Shown: positions 1 through 6,912 of the stretch, in pieces
Layout: each line of letters starts with the position of its first letter
Position numbering within the stretch: the first letter of the stretch is position 1
Origin: Bog-532 sp963824545
GTDB lineage: Bacteria > Actinomycetota > Actinomycetes > Streptosporangiales > Streptosporangiaceae
Length of the DNA stretch: 64,000 nt
Assembly: GCA_963824545.1 (NCBI GenBank)
Contig: CAWGPP010000023.1
Coordinates: 1-64,000 of the forward strand
Direction of reading: 5' to 3'
Position numbers and translations under genes: made by a program
Notes under the pieces: generated by a model
Database searches by the model: none
The model's input: only the letters and a program-made list of their open reading frames with translations
Told to the model about the DNA's origin: nothing

Positions 1-1
1 G

Positions 2-298
2 ACCCGGCCACGTCGGCGGATCCGCCGTTCCCGTGACGAGGCGGCGGCCCCGGCCGCGGCCGGGGTCACCGAGGCTCCGGCCCAGGAGGCCAGCACCGAG
101 GAGGCCAGCACCGAGGCTCCGGCCCAGGAGGCCGGCACCGAGGAGGCCGGGGGTACCGAGTCGCCTGCGGCCAGTTCGGCCAGCGCGGAAACGGCTGCTC
201 CGGCCGTTGACGCCGCTGACCCAGCGGCCGGCGACGAGGCTGACGGTGCGGGCGCGGCTGACGGCGAGGAGCCCGAGGCCGCCGAAGAGTCCGCCTGA
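2..298 (+). CDS. rplQ: 50S ribosomal protein L17, C-terminal end (partial)
   Basis: Only the 3' end is in the window; the gene starts upstream. The frame ending in TGA at 296-298 reads a basic patch (RPRRRIRRSRDE) followed by about 80 residues almost entirely Ala, Glu, Pro, Thr, Gly and Asp, with imperfect APAQEAST/EEAGT-type repeats. Actinobacterial L17 proteins carry such an acidic Ala/Glu-rich tail after the conserved globular domain, and rplQ is normally followed by truA, as here. The conserved L17 core itself is not visible, so the assignment rests on tail composition and synteny. The Arg/Pro-rich open frame overlapping it is an out-of-frame shadow. Confidence 0.72.
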   Translation, partial: TRPRRRIRRSRDEAAAPAAAGVTEAPAQEASTEEASTEAPAQEAGTEEAGGTESPAASSASAETAAPAVDAADPAAGDEADGAGAADGEEPEAAEESA

Positions 299-301
299 TA
301 A

Positions 302-344
302 ATCGGCGCGGATAGATCGGCGCGGATAGATCGGCGCGGAGTAG
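302..344. repeat. three tandem 14-bp repeats after rplQ
   Basis: The unit atcggcgcggatag is repeated directly at 302-315 and 316-329, with a third copy carrying one extra base at 330-344. It begins just after the rplQ stop codon and lies before the terminator hairpin. No function is evident; slippage duplication in a 3' UTR is the simplest explanation. Confidence 0.8.
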
Positions 345-352
345 ATCGCATC

Positions 353-387
353 GACGGGCCGTCCCTGCACGCTGGGGGCGGCCCGTC
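353..387 (+). terminator. hairpin ending the rplQ operon
   Basis: A perfect 9-bp inverted repeat (gacgggccg at 353-361, cggcccgtc at 379-387) with a 17-nt loop sits between rplQ and truA. There is no T-tract, as is common in actinobacterial terminators. It may attenuate rather than fully stop read-through into truA. Confidence 0.5.
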
Positions 388-442
388 ATCGCGTCTGCGG
401 TGGCACGGTGTGCGACGACCCAGCCGAGGGGAGCCCAGCGAC

Positions 443-1279
443 GTGAGTACGGATCCGGCTCTGCTGCGGCTGCGGCTGGACCTGGCGTATGACGGTTCCG
501 GGTTTTCCGGGTGGGCCACCCAGCCGGGCCGGCGAACCGTGCAGGCCGTGACCGAGGAGGCGCTGGGCCGTGTGCTGCGGCTGCCGGCGGCTCCCCGGCT
601 GACGGTCGCGGGCCGGACGGATGCGGGCGTGCACGCACGGGGACAGGTGGCCCACGTGGACGTGCCCGCCGGCGCCTGGCACGATGCGGCCGGCCGTGCG
701 GTTCGCGCGCTGGCCGGCGTGCTGCCGCCGGACGTCAGGCTGCGCGGCCTGGCGCCGTCACCGGACGGGTTCGACGCGCGGTTCTCCGCGCTCTGGCGCC
801 GGTACACCTACCGGGTCGGCGACGATCCGGCCGCGGCGGACCCGCTGCGCCGGAACGAGACGCTGTGGCACCCGCGCCGCCTCCGCCTGGACCCGATGAA
901 CGTGGCGGCCGCCGCGCTGGTCGGCGAGCACGATTTCGCCGCCTTCTGCCGCCGCCGGGAAGGCGCGACCACCGTCCGGCAACTGCTCCGGCTCGACTGG
1001 GCGCGGGACGATGACGGGGTGGCGGTGGCGACCGTGGTGGCCGACGCGTTCTGCCACAACATGGTGCGCGCCCTCATCGGGGCGCTGCTGGCGGTGGGCG
1101 AGGGGCGCCAGCCGCCAGACTGGCCGCGCGATGTGCTCGCGGCCGCGGTCCGGGATCACGCCGTCCACGTCGCGCCCGCGCACGGGCTCTGCCTGGCCGA
1201 GGTGCGCTATCCGCCCCCGGAGGAGCTCGCCGGCCGGGCGCGCGCGACCCGCCGGGTGCGGCCGGTGCCTTCTGGCTGA
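443..1279 (+). CDS. truA: tRNA pseudouridine(38-40) synthase TruA
   Basis: Isomerises uridine to pseudouridine at positions 38-40 of the tRNA anticodon stem-loop. The 278-residue product has the N-terminal YDGSGFSGWA segment and the catalytic motif GRTDAGVHA with nucleophile Asp60, followed by the second TruA half with the CHNMVRALIGALLAVGEG segment. Start GTG 443 was chosen because it places the TruA N-terminus correctly and has gaggggag about 9 nt upstream; an in-frame GTG at 410 would add 11 atypical residues. It follows rplQ, the usual actinobacterial position. Confidence 0.95.
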   Translation: MSTDPALLRLRLDLAYDGSGFSGWATQPGRRTVQAVTEEALGRVLRLPAAPRLTVAGRTDAGVHARGQVAHVDVPAGAWHDAAGRAVRALAGVLPPDVRLRGLAPSPDGFDARFSALWRRYTYRVGDDPAAADPLRRNETLWHPRRLRLDPMNVAAAALVGEHDFAAFCRRREGATTVRQLLRLDWARDDDGVAVATVVADAFCHNMVRALIGALLAVGEGRQPPDWPRDVLAAAVRDHAVHVAPAHGLCLAEVRYPPPEELAGRARATRRVRPVPSG

Positions 1280-1375
1280 GGCTAGTGCCCGGGCGGGCAA
1301 GAACTCTGGCTGCGCATGGCCGCCGGGGAGCAGCCGCGCTACCCTTACCCGCACAGTGCGAGCGGGGAGGCGCCG

Positions 1376-2065
1376 GTGACGACAGGACCGCAAGACCCGG
1401 CCGCGGCGGGCCGCGACCAGCTCAGGGCGGGCCACGCCGACCGCGAGCAGGTAATCGGCACGCTGAAGAACGCGTTCGTGCACGGCCGGCTGACCAAGGA
1501 CGAACTCGACGCGCGAGCAGGCCAGGCGCTCGCCGCGCGGACCCACGCCGACCTAGCCGCGCTCACCGCCGACATCCCGCCCGGCCCGGCCGCAGCCGGG
1601 CCGGCGCGCCCGCCTGCGCGGCCGGCCCGCCGGGGGCCGCTGGCCAGGGCGGCCGCCGCGGCGGGCATCTGCCTGATCATCGCGGCCGCCGCCATAGGGG
1701 CCGCCATCCTGATCCCTGGCAATCCAGGCGGACCCCCTGGGGCCTGGTCCGACCTGATGGTTGCCCTGGCGGTCTTCGGCGTATGGACGGCGGCCGGCAT
1801 CATGGGGTGCGCGGTGTTGACCTCATGGGACCAGAGGTCTTCCCGCAGGCAGCTGCCGCCCCGCCCCGGGCCGGGGCCGGGCGGCCAGGCCCTCGAAGCC
1901 GGACAGCGTGGCGGCACCGGCCATGGCCCGGTTCCCCCCGGCCCCCGCACCGACCAGACCCGCGCTGACCTGCGGGCTCACAAGTCACGGCAGCATCGGC
2001 AGCACACCCCCGCCCGAGCGGGCCGGGCACCTCGTGGCGTGAGGTCGGCACCAGGCGCGGTATGA
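1376..2065 (+). CDS. DUF1707 (SHOCT-like) membrane protein
   Basis: Predicted 229-residue membrane protein of unknown function. Residues about 16-67 (RAGHADREQV ... GRLTKDELDAR ... ADLAALTADIP) match the actinobacterial DUF1707 domain, a short helical module found at the N-terminus of many small membrane proteins. Two hydrophobic segments follow at roughly 90-112 and 123-145, then a basic, Pro/Gly-rich cytoplasmic-looking tail of about 80 residues. GTG 1376 is preferred over an upstream in-frame start at 1316 because ggggagg lies 5 nt before it. It ends convergently, about 30 bp from the 3' end of the next gene on the other strand. Confidence 0.8.
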   Translation: MTTGPQDPAAAGRDQLRAGHADREQVIGTLKNAFVHGRLTKDELDARAGQALAARTHADLAALTADIPPGPAAAGPARPPARPARRGPLARAAAAAGICLIIAAAAIGAAILIPGNPGGPPGAWSDLMVALAVFGVWTAAGIMGCAVLTSWDQRSSRRQLPPRPGPGPGGQALEAGQRGGTGHGPVPPGPRTDQTRADLRAHKSRQHRQHTPARAGRAPRGVRSAPGAV

Positions 2066-2095
2066 CCCCGGTGAAGCCCAGCACCCAGCGGGACG

Positions 2096-3820
2096 CTAGC
2101 CGGAGGTTCCCACGGTCTGCGGATGACCGTGCACCAGGCGGTAGCTCAGGGCGATGTTGGCGCTGCCGGAGATGAGGCCGGCCGAGAACTGCTCGAGCTG
2201 AGTACGCATCGCCTGCGTGGACGGGGCCTTGAGGTTGGTGAACTCCGCCCAGATCAGGATCAGGTAGTGCCCCTTGAACTCGGCCTGGACGACGCCCGTT
2301 CCCTGGCTCAGGTTCTTGGTGGGCGCGGTCGGGCCGTTCAGCGGGGTGACGAAGTCGTTCGAGCCGGATGCGCCTCCGGCCTTGGCCGCGTCGTTGGTGC
2401 TGGACAGGTTGACCACGCCGATCGTGCCCATCATCGTCTGATCCGACGAGACGTAACTCGCGCGCACCACCTGGGAGCAGCCGTAGACCTTGGCCGCGTT
2501 CTGCAGCTGGGTGCCGAACAGTCCCTGGTTGCAGTCGGTATCGGCGCGGTCGGTGGCCCGGACGAACGAACTTCCGCTGATCAGGAACTGGGCCGGATAC
2601 AGCTCGGCCACGGTCAGCGGAGCCGCGTCCGTGGCCCGGCTGGTGATGTAGCCCCATTTACCGAGCTTCGACGCGGCCGACGTGCCCGACCCGGTGGGGG
2701 TCGGCAGCTTAGCGGCCGACGTCACCGGGGACGAGCCCCGTGCCGCGCTGGCGTGGTTCGAGTTGCGGAAGAGGAACAGGTACGCGGCCGACGCGGCGCC
2801 GGCGATCAGCACCACCGCCGCCGTGGCCACCGCGATGGTCCGGGACCGGGCAACGCGGGCCGCCTTCCGTGATGATCCGTTACGCCCGCGCGATGATCCG
2901 TTACGCCCGCGCGCCGTGCTGCCCGGTGCCGCCGCGGCCGCGGCCGCTGGGGTGGCCGCGGCCTTCCGCCCGTGGCCGCCCCGGCGCCGCCGGCCTCGCT
3001 GGCCGATGTCCTCCTCGCCGGATTCCGGCTCCCGGCGGTAGTCCGGGTAATCGGCCGGATCCCAGGCTCCGGCGCCATCCCGGCCCGCGATGGCGAAGTC
3101 GGCGTGGTCGTAACTGCTCAGCTGATGATCGCCATCCCGGTAGCCGGGGCCGTCGGGGCCATCGTGGCCGCCATGGCCGCCAAGGTCGGCGGGATCAGCG
3201 GGATCGTGCCATTCGCCGTTCTCGTCCCAGTGGCCGTACGGCGCGGTCCACTGGCCGTTGCCTTCGCCCCAGGGCTGGGGGCCTGCCTGGCCCTGATCCC
3301 AGTGCTCACCCTGGTCCCAGTGCTCACCCTGGTCCCAGTGCTCACCCTGGTCCCAGCGATCCGGCTCGGCGCCGGGCTGGCCGGCTTGGACGGCCTGGAC
3401 GGCCTCGTCGGCGCGGGCCCATTCGGCCGTCTGGCTCCCGGCCCACTCGCCGGTGCGCCCGGCCTCGCCCCAGTCGCCCGTAGCGGTCCGCGGATACGTC
3501 CCGATGGATTCCCGCTCACTCACGGGGGCGGCGTCCCAGTGCCCGCCCGCGGTCGCGGCGTGCCACTGGTCCTCGTGCGGGCTCGCCTGGCCGCCCGCGT
3601 CCATGTCGTCGTTCCAGGTGTCGAAATCGTCGTGCGGGTAGACCGGATCGGGCTGGCCCGGCGCCGGTGGAAAGCCGCGCGCCGGGCCCCGCGAAGGCGC
3701 GTCAGAACCGCCGTCCGCCGGTTCGAGTGCCGCGCCGGCCGAATATGACCGAGGCCGCCCGGACCGCTGGCCCTGCCAGCCGTCCGGCGTGCGGGAGCCC
3801 TCGGTGCCCCGGTGTCCCAT
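2096..3820 (-). CDS. membrane-anchored protein with long acidic repeat-bearing N-terminal region
   Basis: 574 residues, function unknown. Residues 1-325 are low-complexity, rich in Asp, Gly, Pro and Trp, and include three perfect WDQGEH hexapeptides plus a partial fourth (about residues 156-177, encoded by an 18-bp tandem repeat at about 3290-3355). A Lys/Arg-rich stretch precedes one transmembrane helix (about 328-351). The C-terminal 220 residues look folded and extracytoplasmic, with two cysteines (about 430 and 448) that could form a disulfide. The topology suggests a disordered cytoplasmic region linked to a sensor-like outer domain. ATG 3820 lacks a Shine-Dalgarno but has a TAACCT box 7 nt upstream. 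It is transcribed divergently from rplM. Confidence 0.7.
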   Translation of the reverse strand: MGHRGTEGSRTPDGWQGQRSGRPRSYSAGAALEPADGGSDAPSRGPARGFPPAPGQPDPVYPHDDFDTWNDDMDAGGQASPHEDQWHAATAGGHWDAAPVSERESIGTYPRTATGDWGEAGRTGEWAGSQTAEWARADEAVQAVQAGQPGAEPDRWDQGEHWDQGEHWDQGEHWDQGQAGPQPWGEGNGQWTAPYGHWDENGEWHDPADPADLGGHGGHDGPDGPGYRDGDHQLSSYDHADFAIAGRDGAGAWDPADYPDYRREPESGEEDIGQRGRRRRGGHGRKAAATPAAAAAAAPGSTARGRNGSSRGRNGSSRKAARVARSRTIAVATAAVVLIAGAASAAYLFLFRNSNHASAARGSSPVTSAAKLPTPTGSGTSAASKLGKWGYITSRATDAAPLTVAELYPAQFLISGSSFVRATDRADTDCNQGLFGTQLQNAAKVYGCSQVVRASYVSSDQTMMGTIGVVNLSSTNDAAKAGGASGSNDFVTPLNGPTAPTKNLSQGTGVVQAEFKGHYLILIWAEFTNLKAPSTQAMRTQLEQFSAGLISGSANIALSYRLVHGHPQTVGTSG

Positions 3821-3827
3821 AAATGTG

Positions 3828-3833
3828 AGGTTA
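3828..3833 (-). promoter_or_regulatory. candidate -10 box for a leaderless transcript
   Basis: TAACCT on the minus strand, 7 nt before ATG 3820, with no ribosome-binding site between. This fits transcription starting at or next to the start codon. Confidence 0.4.
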
Positions 3834-3991
3834 TCGTTCTGATCCCGCGCAGCAAGGTGGTCACGATATTTTTCCGTTACGCTTAGACACTGAGCGCTCT
3901 CGGGCAGTCTCCAGCCACAGCTTTCCCGGGCGGGACGCTCCGGCCGGGCTCCGGTCGGCTTCCGGACGGGACCGGGGCGCCGAAATCTGCT

Positions 3992-4005
3992 TGCTTTGCA
4001 AAGCA
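3992..4005. promoter_or_regulatory. 14-bp perfect palindrome, candidate operator
   Basis: tgctttgcaaagca is a perfect inverted repeat in the divergent promoter region of rplM and the membrane-protein gene. Its symmetry and position fit a dimeric repressor site, but no cognate regulator is apparent nearby. Confidence 0.35.
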
Positions 4006-4177
4006 CCGTTGGCAGCGAGTATTCTTGGCATTCGCGTCCATGTGTTGTGAGCATGCGCGCGGTGCCCGGGCAGGCGGATTAGCCCGCGGGCACGGCCGGT
4101 GCGGCAGGCTTCCCCCCTCAGGTGGTCGCCGCGGCACGGGTTCCTGATCTTACGTCCCACATGCGAAAGGCTTGACT

Positions 4178-4621
4178 GTGCGCACGTTCAGTCCGAAGGA
4201 CAGCGACATCACGCGGCAGTGGCACGTTATTGACGCGTCCGGTGTCGTTCTCGGCCGGCTGGCCAGCCAGGCGGCTGTGCTGCTGCGCGGCAAGCACAAG
4301 CCGATCTTTGCCCCGCACGTGGACACCGGCGACTTCGTGATCGTCATCAACGCGGACAAGATCGCGCTCAGCGGCAACAAGCTGGAGCAGAAGCGGGCGT
4401 ACCGGCACTCCGGTTATCCGGGCGGGCTGCGGTCGGTCAGCTACGCCGAACTGATGGACTCCCGCCCCGAGCGTGCGGTCGAGAAGGCGGTCCGGGGCAT
4501 GCTGCCGAAGAACTCGCTCGGCCGCAAGACGCTTCGCAAGCTCAAGGTGTACGCGGGACCGGACCACCCGCACAAGGCGCAGCAGCCCGTGCCGTTCGAG
4601 ATCACCCAGGTTTCGCAATAA
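4178..4621 (+). CDS. rplM: 50S ribosomal protein L13
   Basis: Large-subunit ribosomal protein, an early assembly factor of the 50S particle. The 147-residue product shows the family N-terminus RTFSPK...RQWHVIDASGVVLGRLAS and the conserved core LLRGKHKPIFAPHVDTGD, with GMLPKNSLGRK near the C-terminus. GTG 4178 is chosen because it gives the normal actinobacterial N-terminus MRTFSP and has gaaagg 7 nt upstream; an in-frame TTG at 4172 would leave no room for the ribosome-binding site. It forms an operon with rpsI, the universal arrangement. Confidence 0.97.
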   Translation: MRTFSPKDSDITRQWHVIDASGVVLGRLASQAAVLLRGKHKPIFAPHVDTGDFVIVINADKIALSGNKLEQKRAYRHSGYPGGLRSVSYAELMDSRPERAVEKAVRGMLPKNSLGRKTLRKLKVYAGPDHPHKAQQPVPFEITQVSQ

Positions 4622-4634
4622 CAACTCCAGCCCA

Positions 4635-4657
4635 CGCCGCGGGCCCCGCCCGCGGCG
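4635..4657 (+). terminator. hairpin between rplM and rpsI
   Basis: Stem cgccgcggg (4635-4643) with cccgcggcg (4649-4657) and a 5-nt loop in the rplM-rpsI spacer. It probably attenuates or protects the message, since rpsI has no obvious promoter of its own. Confidence 0.35.
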
Positions 4658-4714
4658 CGCAGATGACAGCCGAGCAGACGACCGCTCCAGGCCAGGAAGC
4701 ACGAGGAAGTAACC

Positions 4715-5257
4715 GTGGCTGAGCCCACAGGGATTGAGACGCCCGTCGACGACGCAGGCGTGGAAGGTGCGGACTTCGGGGAGTTCGAAGGAGACGACGT
4801 TCCCTCCGAGTACACCAGCGAGACGCCCGGGGACGCTCCCGGTCAGGGGACGGCGCGCCGTCCGGTGACGACCGGCCAGAGCGCCGGGACCGGGCGCCGC
4901 AAGGAAGCGATTGCACGCGTCCGCATCGTCCCGGGCACGGGTCAGTGGCAGATCAACGGCCGGACGCTGGAGGGGTACTTCCCCAACAAGGTCCACCAGC
5001 AGATCGTCAGTGAGCCGCTGGTCACGCTGGGCGCCGAGGGGCAGTTCGACGTGATCGCCCGGATCAGCGGGGGCGGGGTCACCGGGCAGGCCGGCGCGCT
5101 GCGGCTCGGTGTGGCGCGGGCGCTCATCCTGATCGACGTGGAGAACCGCCCGGCGCTGAAGAAGGCCGGATTCCTGACCCGGGACGCACGGGTCAAGGAG
5201 CGGAAGAAGTACGGCCTGAAGAAGGCGCGCAAGGCGCCGCAGTACTCCAAGCGCTAA
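4715..5257 (+). CDS. rpsI: 30S ribosomal protein S9, with acidic N-terminal extension
   Basis: Small-subunit ribosomal protein whose basic C-terminal tail reaches towards P-site tRNA. The 180-residue product has an acidic, non-conserved extension (residues 1-57) before the S9 core GTGRRKEAIARVRI, ending in the typical KKARKAPQYSKR. N-terminal extensions are frequent in actinobacterial S9. GTG 4715 is preceded by gaggaag. It is the second gene of the rplM-rpsI operon. Confidence 0.96.
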   Translation: MAEPTGIETPVDDAGVEGADFGEFEGDDVPSEYTSETPGDAPGQGTARRPVTTGQSAGTGRRKEAIARVRIVPGTGQWQINGRTLEGYFPNKVHQQIVSEPLVTLGAEGQFDVIARISGGGVTGQAGALRLGVARALILIDVENRPALKKAGFLTRDARVKERKKYGLKKARKAPQYSKR

Positions 5258-5386
5258 CCTGCGGGCGCTGGCGTCTCAGCCAGGTGCCCCGAGCGCCCGC
5301 TCCCGGATGTTCTGGTACTCCGGGTGCGGGCGTCGCGCGTCTTCATATGTATCCGACGGATAGACCGCAAGGGGGAGCGTGACGTC

Positions 5387-6763
5387 ATGGGCCGTTTCTT
5401 CGGTACTGACGGCATTCGGGGGATCGCTGGCTGTGATCTGACGGCGGGACTGGCCCTCGATGTGTCCGTTGCCGCGGCGTATGTGCTGGGAATGCAGGGG
5501 CGTCCCAATCCGGCCGGCGGCGGTCGGCCGCGTGCCGTGGTGGGCCGGGATCCTCGTGCTTCTGGTGAGTTTCTGGAAGCGGCCGTTGTCGCCGGACTGG
5601 CCAGTGCCGGGGTGGACGTGCTGCGGCTCGGCGTGATTCCCACCCCCGCCGTGGCCTACTTGACCAAGGCTCTCGACGCCGATCTCGGGGTGGTCCTGTC
5701 AGCCAGCCACAACCCGGCGCCGGACAACGGGATCAAGTTCTTCGGCCGGGGCGGCCGCAAGCTTCCCGACGCTGTCGAAGACCAGATCGAGCAATTCCTG
5801 GCCCGGAGCCCGGACGGCGTCACGGGGCCGCCCGCACCGGGGTTCGGGCGCGTGCTCGACGCTCAGCCGGAGCAGGAGCGTTACCTGCACCATCTGCTGG
5901 CTTCGCTGGATGGTGACCCGGTGCCCGCTCACCCGCCGCTGGCGGGCCTGCGGGTTGTCGTGGACTGTGCCCACGGCGCCGCCTACGCCATGGCGCCGGA
6001 AGCACTGCGCCGCGCTGGCGCCGAGGTGATCGCGATCGGAGTGGAACCCGACGGCCATAACATCAACCAGGGCTGCGGGTCGACCTGCCTGGACACCGTG
6101 GCCGCGGCCGTGCGGGCGCAGGGCGCCGACGCGGGTATCGCGCACGATGGTGACGCGGACAGGTGCCTGGCGGTCGATGCCGACGGCCAGGTGGTGGACG
6201 GCGATCAGATTCTGGCCATCCTCGCGACCGAGCTTAAGGAGGAAGGCCGCCTGGCCGGTGACACCGTAGTGGTCACGGTCATGTCGAATCTCGGGTTCCG
6301 GCTGGCGATGAACGACGCGGGCATCCAGGTCGTCGAGACGCCCGTCGGTGACCGGTACGTGCTGGAGGCCATGCTCGCCGGGCATCACGTCCTGGGCGGC
6401 GAGCAGTCCGGCCACATCATCCTCGCCGAGCACGCGACGACGGGGGACGGGATCCTCACGGCCCTGCACCTGCTCGCCGTGCTCGCCCGCCGCGGCGTGA
6501 CGCTGGCCGAGGCGGCCAAGGTGATGACCCGGTACCCCCAGGTGCTCATCAACGTCCCCGGCGACAAGGCCCGCGCCGCCTCCACCGAGGTGGCCAGCGC
6601 CGTCGACGCGGCCCGGGCCGAGCTTGGCTCCTCCGGCCGCATCCTGGTCCGCCCCAGCGGCACCGAGCCCATCATCCGCGTCATGGTCGAAGCCGTCGAC
6701 ACCACCCAAGCCGAAACCCTCGCCCGCCGCGTCGCCACCACCATCCAAACCGCCCTCGCCTAA
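5387..6763 (+). CDS. glmM: phosphoglucosamine mutase
   Basis: Converts glucosamine-6-phosphate to glucosamine-1-phosphate on the way to UDP-GlcNAc for peptidoglycan. The 458-residue, four-domain alpha-D-phosphohexomutase has the active phosphoserine in SASHNP (Ser107), the metal loop DGDADRC (about 258-264) and the phosphate-binding RPSGTEP near the C-terminus; it starts with the diagnostic GRFFGTDGIRG. ATG 5387 has gggggag 9 nt upstream. It follows rplM-rpsI as in many actinobacteria, but the next gene is nnr directly, without the glmS and acpS often found in between. Confidence 0.97.
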   Translation: MGRFFGTDGIRGIAGCDLTAGLALDVSVAAAYVLGMQGRPNPAGGGRPRAVVGRDPRASGEFLEAAVVAGLASAGVDVLRLGVIPTPAVAYLTKALDADLGVVLSASHNPAPDNGIKFFGRGGRKLPDAVEDQIEQFLARSPDGVTGPPAPGFGRVLDAQPEQERYLHHLLASLDGDPVPAHPPLAGLRVVVDCAHGAAYAMAPEALRRAGAEVIAIGVEPDGHNINQGCGSTCLDTVAAAVRAQGADAGIAHDGDADRCLAVDADGQVVDGDQILAILATELKEEGRLAGDTVVVTVMSNLGFRLAMNDAGIQVVETPVGDRYVLEAMLAGHHVLGGEQSGHIILAEHATTGDGILTALHLLAVLARRGVTLAEAAKVMTRYPQVLINVPGDKARAASTEVASAVDAARAELGSSGRILVRPSGTEPIIRVMVEAVDTTQAETLARRVATTIQTALA

Positions 6764-6808
6764 CTAACGATCCGGCCCCGCCCCAAGCGCGCCCCGCGCG
6801 CCCAAACG

Positions 6809-6846
6809 TGTGCGATAAGGGCTGTGTCCACCGCCCTTATCGCACA
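6809..6846. terminator. perfect 14-bp hairpin after glmM
   Basis: tgtgcgataagggc (6809-6822) and gcccttatcgcaca (6833-6846) form a perfect 14-bp stem with a 10-nt loop, 45 bp after the glmM stop. It is the strongest inverted repeat in this part of the window and much less GC-extreme than its surroundings. It could be a terminator, a dispersed palindromic element or a protein-binding site. Confidence 0.55.
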
Positions 6847-6900
6847 AGATCTCTTAAGCCCCCCTACCCAAGCCTGGCCGGGGGGTCGCCCCCGGGCTAA

Positions 6901-6906
6901 TACAGT
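6901..6906 (+). promoter_or_regulatory. candidate -10 box of leaderless nnr
   Basis: TACAGT ends exactly 6 nt before ATG 6913 and no Shine-Dalgarno intervenes, the spacing expected when transcription begins at the start codon. Confidence 0.5.
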
Positions 6907-6912
6907 TAATCC

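Larger units (their letters stand above)
3821..4177. other. divergent intergenic region upstream of rplM
   Basis: About 357 bp between the divergent membrane-protein gene and rplM. It is more AT-rich than its surroundings and must hold the rplM-rpsI promoter, but no clear -35/-10 pair could be picked. It contains the palindrome at 3992-4005. No ORF with a credible start and no RNA gene was seen. Confidence 0.6.

Noticed and set aside
33..329. Arg/Pro-rich 98-residue ORF at the window start
   Set aside because: It is out of frame with, and overlaps, the acidic C-terminal tail of L17.
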